Assembly (NCBI GenBank): GCA_035560235.1
Contig: DATMAG010000117.1
Coordinates: forward strand, 1-39,037
Origin: DASRDU01 sp035560235
GTDB taxonomy: Bacteria; Acidobacteriota; Blastocatellia; RBC074
Length of the DNA stretch: 39,037 nucleotides
Reading direction: 5' to 3'
Part shown: positions 35,003 through 39,037 of the stretch, piece by piece
Numbering within the stretch: the first letter of the stretch is position 1
Layout of the letters: every line of letters begins with the position of its first letter
Position numbers and translations under genes: made by a program
Notes under the pieces: model-generated
Database searches by the model: none
The model's input: the letters and a program-made list of their open reading frames with translations, nothing else
What the model was told of the DNA's origin: nothing

Positions 35003-36202
35003 TTATTGCAGCACGATCTTGTCGCCTTCTTTCAGGCCGTCCAGCACTTCGGTCTTTGAGCCGTTGCTGACGCCGGTTTTGATCGGCTTTTTCTCTTTGC
35101 CTTTGGGCGTGCCGGGAGCAGGCACTTCAACCGACGCGTTTCTTTTGTCGTCGTAAATGATCGCGCCTTCGGGAATGAGCAGTGCGCCCCTGTGTTCTTC
35201 CTGCACGATTTCGGCGTTGGCGGTCATGTTGGCGCGCAGCAGTCCGGCGGGATTGTTGATTGAGACGCGCACTTCAAAAGTAATGACGTTCTCCTTCTCA
35301 TTGCCGAGCGGAGAGATTTGCGTGACGCGGCCTTCGAACTGTTTGTCCTTGAAGGTTTCGACCTTGATGCGCGCAGGCTGATTCAGTTTCACAACGCCAA
35401 TATCGGCCTCGTCAACCTTGCCTTTGACATAAACCTCGCTGATGTCGCCGAGCGTCATCACCAGCGTCGCCATCGAACCCATATTCAGAATCGAGGAAAC
35501 CGGCGAGCCGATTTCAACATCGCGCGACAGCACGACGCCGCGAATCGGTGAACGAATCGTCGCGTAATTCAATTCCTCTTCGGCGCGTTCGACCGAGGCT
35601 CTGGCCTGCGCGACTTCGGCTTCGGCCTGTTTGACTCTGGCTTCGGTGACGCTCAGTTGCGATTTCGCAATGTTGCGGCGGTTGAGACCGAGTTCAAGCT
35701 GACTGGCCGCGTCATCCAGATTCGATTTCGGCAGCAGTCCGTCTTCGACCAGTTTTTCAATGCGTGATTTGTTGCGATTGAGGAAGGGAACGTCCGGGCC
35801 TTCGGCTTCGACCTTGTTCTTTTCGTACTGCGCCTTAGCGGCGGTCAGATTGGCTTCGGCGGCCTGCAGGGCGGCTTTGGCTTCGCGCACGCGGGCGGCC
35901 AGGTTGTCCTTGTCGAGTTCGGCGAGCACCTGACCGGGCACGACAAAGTCATTCACGTTGACTTTCAGTTCCTTGATGATGCCGTTGGCTTTCGATTTGA
36001 TTTCAACCTTGCTGACCGGCTCGATGCGACCCGTCGCCACGACCGAGCGCGCAATGTCGCCGCGTTCGACCGTCGCCAGGCGCGAAGCGTCAATCCCGTT
36101 TTTGCCGCGTGAGAGCGCGGTGAAACTCCAGGCTCCGGCTCCGATCACTGCGACGATAATAATTCCGGCAATGGCAAACCGGCGTGATTTCTTCGTGGCC
36201 AT
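35003..36202 (-). CDS. MacA/HlyD-type periplasmic adaptor protein
   Basis: 399 residues. An N-terminal TM anchor (about 9-30, FAIAGIIIVAVIGAGAW) is followed by a split barrel-sandwich hybrid domain (IEIKSK-like VEIKSKANGIIKELKV near 65-80 and RSPIRGVVLSRDVEIGSPV after the hairpin), an alpha-helical coiled-coil hairpin (about 100-215, Ala/Glu-rich), and beta-barrel parts to the end. It bridges inner-membrane permeases to an outer-membrane channel in MacAB-type efflux. Start has GAGG 7 nt upstream. First gene of the string, followed by two permease genes and a nucleotidyltransferase-like gene. Confidence 0.92.
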   Translation of the reverse strand: MATKKSRRFAIAGIIIVAVIGAGAWSFTALSRGKNGIDASRLATVERGDIARSVVATGRIEPVSKVEIKSKANGIIKELKVNVNDFVVPGQVLAELDKDNLAARVREAKAALQAAEANLTAAKAQYEKNKVEAEGPDVPFLNRNKSRIEKLVEDGLLPKSNLDDAASQLELGLNRRNIAKSQLSVTEARVKQAEAEVAQARASVERAEEELNYATIRSPIRGVVLSRDVEIGSPVSSILNMGSMATLVMTLGDISEVYVKGKVDEADIGVVKLNQPARIKVETFKDKQFEGRVTQISPLGNEKENVITFEVRVSINNPAGLLRANMTANAEIVQEEHRGALLIPEGAIIYDDKRNASVEVPAPGTPKGKEKKPIKTGVSNGSKTEVLDGLKEGDKIVLQ

Positions 36203-36514
36203 AATTACACCTCAGAAAATGTGATTCATTAACGATCAGCGTGCGGGCTGTTTTCCGGTTCCTCATACGGAAGCTGGTTACTGATGGTTCCCGTCAACTG
36301 ATAACTACGTATTCGGCACACGGGCGAATGCAGAAAGTGAACACACTTTTCCCGATTCGACTGAGTAAGTGTCAGAAAGGCGGGAAAGGTTGCAGAAAAA
36401 ATTCAACCACGAAGAAACGAAGAGCACGAAGAAAGAAGAGAGGACATGGGGAAGCAGAAGCTCTGCTACTTAATCCCCTCTTCTCCTTTCTTCGTGCTCT
36501 TCGTTTCTTCGTGG
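36203..36514. other. 312-bp gap, mainly a long palindrome
   Basis: No gene is supported. It carries the promoter region of the adaptor gene and the long inverted repeat at 36405-36516. Between 36203 and 36404 nothing specific was recognised. Confidence 0.6.
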
Positions 36515-36516
36515 TT
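36405..36516. repeat. Perfect 31-bp inverted repeat with inner hairpin
   Basis: 36405-36435 and 36486-36516 are exact reverse complements, made of CACGAAGA-type words. A 6-bp inner hairpin (AGCAGA/TCTGCT, 36453-36467) lies in the middle. The outer arm overlaps the first two stop-codon bases of the thioesterase gene as read on the plus strand (36515-36516). No T-run follows. Confidence 0.92.
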
Positions 36517-36940
36517 ATCGCGAGCTTTTGTGTTCTGATTCAGGTTTTTCCCCGCGCTGCTGAAGTCCCTGCACAAAGCGGGCAAGTTCGATGATGGCGC
36601 GGGTGTGCGTGCCCGTTCCAATCAGGCGGTGTTCATCGCGGGCTTCGACCTCAAATTTGACCAGATTCCTTGTGATCTCCAGCACGCGCGCGGTGCAGGT
36701 GACTTTTTCACCGACTGGCGTTGCAGCAAGGTGGCGGATGCTGACTTCGACGCCGACCGAGATGTGACCGGCGGGCAGGTATGGCTCCATCGCTTCCGAG
36801 GCCGCCAGTTCCATCAGCAGGATCATGGACGGCGTGCTGTAAACGGCGGGCAGTTCGTCATTGAATGAGGCAATGGTCAGTTCCGGGGTGACTTCAATGG
36901 TCTTTTCGCCTTCGAGTCCGGCGCGGATTTCATCAGTCAT
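36515..36940 (-). CDS. FlK-like hot-dog-fold acyl-CoA thioesterase
   Basis: 141 residues. The reading shows STPSMILLMEL and VGVEVSIRHLAATPVG, matching fluoroacetyl-CoA thioesterase FlK. The triad Thr36, Glu44 and His70 has the same spacing as the FlK triad (Thr42, Glu50, His76, from memory). The aromatic gate residue of FlK seems replaced by Leu30, so a general small-acyl-CoA role is more likely than fluoroacetate resistance. AGGA lies about 10 nt upstream of the ATG. It ends inside the 31-bp palindrome, which overlaps its stop codon. It is 15 bp after the small acidic protein gene, probably the end of one operon. Confidence 0.88.
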   Translation of the reverse strand: MTDEIRAGLEGEKTIEVTPELTIASFNDELPAVYSTPSMILLMELAASEAMEPYLPAGHISVGVEVSIRHLAATPVGEKVTCTARVLEITRNLVKFEVEARDEHRLIGTGTHTRAIIELARFVQGLQQRGEKPESEHKSSR

Positions 36941-36955
36941 TGGATGGGGTTCCTT

Positions 36956-37363
36956 TCAATCCTGATCGTCGTCATCTTCTTCGTCATCGCCAAACATCGG
37001 CTCGGTGTAATCGCCGTGCAGCGTGCTGACACGGACGCCGCGCATCAGCGGCAGGCAGCTTGTGACGTGCAGCCGGTCAATGCGCGTGCGCGATTCGTCG
37101 GTGTGCCAGATTCTGACCCAGAAGCTGCGCGTGTCGGCGTCAACGACAAAAAGCGATTCGCTCATCACCACGGGAACAGGGCGCACGATGCAGCCGTCGC
37201 GCAGTTCTTCGAGCAGTTCGGGCAGAAACGGTCTGAACTCCTCACGTTCGACCGTCACGCCTGCCTCGTTGATTTCGGCTTCCGGCAGTTCAACCGGTTC
37301 GGATGATTCAAGCAGCAGGCGCGCAGCAGCGCGGCCTTCCTCGCGTTTTCTGTGTAATGCCAT
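36956..37363 (-). CDS. Small protein with acidic C-terminal tail, unknown function
   Basis: 135 residues, no signal peptide or TM helix. The first part is charged (REEGRAAARLLLESSEPVEL), the middle is a beta-rich segment (FVVDADTRSFWVRIWH), and the tail is very acidic (GDDEEDDDDQD). I do not recognise a family. It begins 3 bp after the stop codon of the GH28-type gene and ends 15 bp before the thioesterase gene, so it is probably translationally coupled to its neighbours. No ribosome site is seen, which fits coupling. Confidence 0.65.
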   Translation of the reverse strand: MALHRKREEGRAAARLLLESSEPVELPEAEINEAGVTVEREEFRPFLPELLEELRDGCIVRPVPVVMSESLFVVDADTRSFWVRIWHTDESRTRIDRLHVTSCLPLMRGVRVSTLHGDYTEPMFGDDEEDDDDQD

Positions 37364-37366
37364 AAG

Positions 37367-39028
37367 CTATCTGATCGAAGTGAGATTATTCACCAGTCTG
37401 ACCGCGCCGCTCGGCACGCTGCCATCAGCGCGAAAGGGCAGCGCGGCCCGGCGCAGATCATTGCCCGATAAAACAATGTCGCGGCTTTTGTCGCCCGCGA
37501 CCTGCAGGAAAACCCGTGTCCCTTCGCGGGCCGTCGAGTTGCGAATCATAACATCTTCGGCCTGGCTGAGAGCGATGGCCGGAAGCTCAGCCCTCGCTGC
37601 CTGACCGGAGAATCCGTCAAGCTCAAGCCCGCGCACGTCTTCAGCGAAAAGCGCGCTCTGCCACTTGGCCGACGCGGGCTGATCCCAGGTGACCTGCACC
37701 TCTTTGAGTTTCAGATTTCTGGCCCGATGCACGCTGATGGCGTGGTCAGCTTTCTGCATCGGTGACTGCGGAGCAGCCGTGAGAAAGAGCTTCACGTTTT
37801 CAAGACTGATGTTTTCAAGCCAGCTTTCAGGATGCCCGTTGAGCAGCGACGTGCCCTGGCCGCGCGCAATGACATTGCGAATAATCACGTTTCTGATTGC
37901 GCCTGCGGGCCGGTCTTCTTCAGTTGGCAGACTGGGCGAAATCTCTTTGCGCCGTTTGATATTGAAATGAATCGGGTCGCCTTCGCCCCACCAGAACCAG
38001 TCGTGCAGCGTGGTTTCAATCACCAGATTCGACAGCACTACGTCGCTGACATAGCCGCCGTCAAAGACCATAAACGCGATGCCGCGATTTGACGCGGTGA
38101 TGACGCAGTTGTCGACCGTCACTTTGCGAATGCTGTTGCGATTGCCGTCACAGAATTTCAGCGCGCTCGAAGCTGACGACAGGCGACAGTTCGTGATCGT
38201 GATGTTCTCGCACGGCAGCGCGGGGCCAAAGATGTTCGTCGAATAAAAGACCACCGCGTCATCGCCGGTTTCAATCGTGCTGTTCGACAGGCGCAGGTCG
38301 CTGCATCCTTCAGGATCAATGCCGTCAGCCCACACGGCTTCTTTCAGATTGCTGTAGATATAAATTCCGTCAATCACCACGCGTTCGCAGTAAACGGGGT
38401 GAATGTTCCAGCTTCGTGAGCGAATGAATGACAGCCCGGTGATGCGGACATCGCGGCAGCGAATCAACTGCACCATGCGCGGATAAATTGTTTCCTTCGG
38501 AAAGCCCGCCGGAAACGGGCGCAGCAGCGGTTTGCCGAGCGATTGCATCAGCACCTGATTACTGCGAATGTAATCGTCTTCAAGATCACTCAGCCGCCAT
38601 TCATAACTGCTCTGCCCGTCAATCACGCCCCGGCCTTCGATGCTGATGTTTTCAAGATCAACGCCTGAGAGCAGCGCGGCAAAATGGCTTTTGCTGAAAG
38701 CTGCCGGATCGGTGGACACAAAGATCGTCGCGCCGGCTTCGACATAAAACCGCACGTGCGAGCGCAGAAAGAGCTGACCCGAAATGTATTCGCCAGGCGG
38801 CAGGTAGACCGTTCCGCCTCCGGCAGCCGCGCATTCATCAATCGCTTTCTGAATGGCCGGGCGCGCATCATCGCCTTTCTTGCCGGTTGCGCCGTAATCC
38901 CTGACGTTGAAGGTTCCCTGGCCCGCAGCCGTCAGCGCGCAGCAGCAGATGAGCAGGCCGCAGGCGAGCAGTGAAAGGCTGCGCGGAATGTGGCGGGCAG
39001 AGACTCTCTCTTTATTCATCAGCGTCAT
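37367..39028 (-). CDS. Secreted glycoside hydrolase family 28-type (polygalacturonase-like) protein
   Basis: 553 residues from the ATG at 39028; an ATG 9 nt later is possible and upstream DNA is cut by the window. A signal peptide (LSLLACGLLICCCALTAAG) leads into a right-handed beta-helix (parallel repeat) with FNVRDYGATG and GGGTVYLPPGEY. The GH28 core is visible: RSWNIHP (205-211), ADGIDPEGC (D235, D238) and ETGDDAV (D256, D257). The usual Gly-His-Gly and Arg-x-Lys motifs are missing or altered; at that place the sequence reads SSASSALKF. It may therefore be a rhamnogalacturonase-like or other GH28 subgroup acting on a plant or extracellular polysaccharide, or an inactive relative. First gene of the operon that includes the small acidic protein and thioesterase. 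Confidence 0.88.
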   Translation of the reverse strand: MTLMNKERVSARHIPRSLSLLACGLLICCCALTAAGQGTFNVRDYGATGKKGDDARPAIQKAIDECAAAGGGTVYLPPGEYISGQLFLRSHVRFYVEAGATIFVSTDPAAFSKSHFAALLSGVDLENISIEGRGVIDGQSSYEWRLSDLEDDYIRSNQVLMQSLGKPLLRPFPAGFPKETIYPRMVQLIRCRDVRITGLSFIRSRSWNIHPVYCERVVIDGIYIYSNLKEAVWADGIDPEGCSDLRLSNSTIETGDDAVVFYSTNIFGPALPCENITITNCRLSSASSALKFCDGNRNSIRKVTVDNCVITASNRGIAFMVFDGGYVSDVVLSNLVIETTLHDWFWWGEGDPIHFNIKRRKEISPSLPTEEDRPAGAIRNVIIRNVIARGQGTSLLNGHPESWLENISLENVKLFLTAAPQSPMQKADHAISVHRARNLKLKEVQVTWDQPASAKWQSALFAEDVRGLELDGFSGQAARAELPAIALSQAEDVMIRNSTAREGTRVFLQVAGDKSRDIVLSGNDLRRAALPFRADGSVPSGAVRLVNNLTSIR

Positions 39029-39037
39029 CAGTGCTGC

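Noticed and set aside
36405..36516. Insertion-sequence remnant with terminal inverted repeats
   Set aside because: The interior is only 50 nt, no transposase fragment and no target-site duplication could be seen; kept as a palindrome element instead.
36515..36940. Fluoroacetate resistance function
   Set aside because: The triad matches FlK, but the aromatic gate residue tied to fluorine selectivity appears replaced and no organofluorine gene is near.

Overview
The window looks like a chromosomal segment of a moderately GC-rich, Gram-negative heterotroph. My best guess is Acidobacteriota, probably class Blastocatellia. This is an inference from gene content: Ser/Thr kinases fused to TPR or winged-helix parts, MacB-like permeases without their own ATPase, many secreted carbohydrate or lactone enzymes, and no marker gene such as rRNA. 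All but three genes lie on the minus strand. No tRNA, rRNA, CRISPR array, transposase or phage gene was seen.

Layout. 1-3507: a double-ATPase BadF/HgdC-type activase (running off the left edge) and its Cys-rich HgdB-like partner. 3975-6353: methyltransferase, a divergent DUF4440 protein and a D-threonine aldolase/D-serine dehydratase-like enzyme. 6496-10260: a UvrD/PcrA-type helicase and an unrecognised secreted protein. 10826-12540 (+): a glycine-rich RRM protein and a RhlE-type DEAD-box helicase. 12632-19224: a kinase-M23-aminotransferase fusion, a mu-crystallin-family dehydrogenase and a Ser/Thr kinase with TPRs. 19413-23160: exported beta-carbonic anhydrase and a second Ser/Thr kinase that carries two separate lesions. 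23537-30242: MFS carrier, glucose-1-dehydrogenase-like SDR, secreted SMP-30 lactonase, GlcG-cupin fusion, spondin-domain protein and aquaporin. 30394-36202: anti-sigma-like membrane protein, then a MacA-type adaptor with two FtsX/MacB permeases and a nucleotidyltransferase-like protein. 36515-39028: FlK-like thioesterase, small acidic protein and secreted GH28-type enzyme.

How the genes may work together. The SDR and lactonase could form a glucose to gluconolactone to gluconate route, although they sit in different compartments. The fusion protein and the ketimine-reductase-like enzyme suggest catabolism of a hydroxylated or phosphorylated amine or amino acid. The adaptor and two permeases would form an exporter that needs an ATPase coded elsewhere. 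The RRM and DEAD-box pair fits RNA remodelling in the cold.

The most unusual feature is at DNA level. At least eight inverted repeats, built from a few degenerate short words (for example CACGAAGA, GACAGGATT, AATAACGGAACA), sit 0 to 20 nt downstream of stop codons, and a few looser or solo copies sit slightly further away. Several are long and near-perfect (31/31 bp at 36405-36516, 23/23 bp at 8586-8637). None has the U-tract of a normal terminator. They look like a 3'-end-anchored, REP-like palindrome system.
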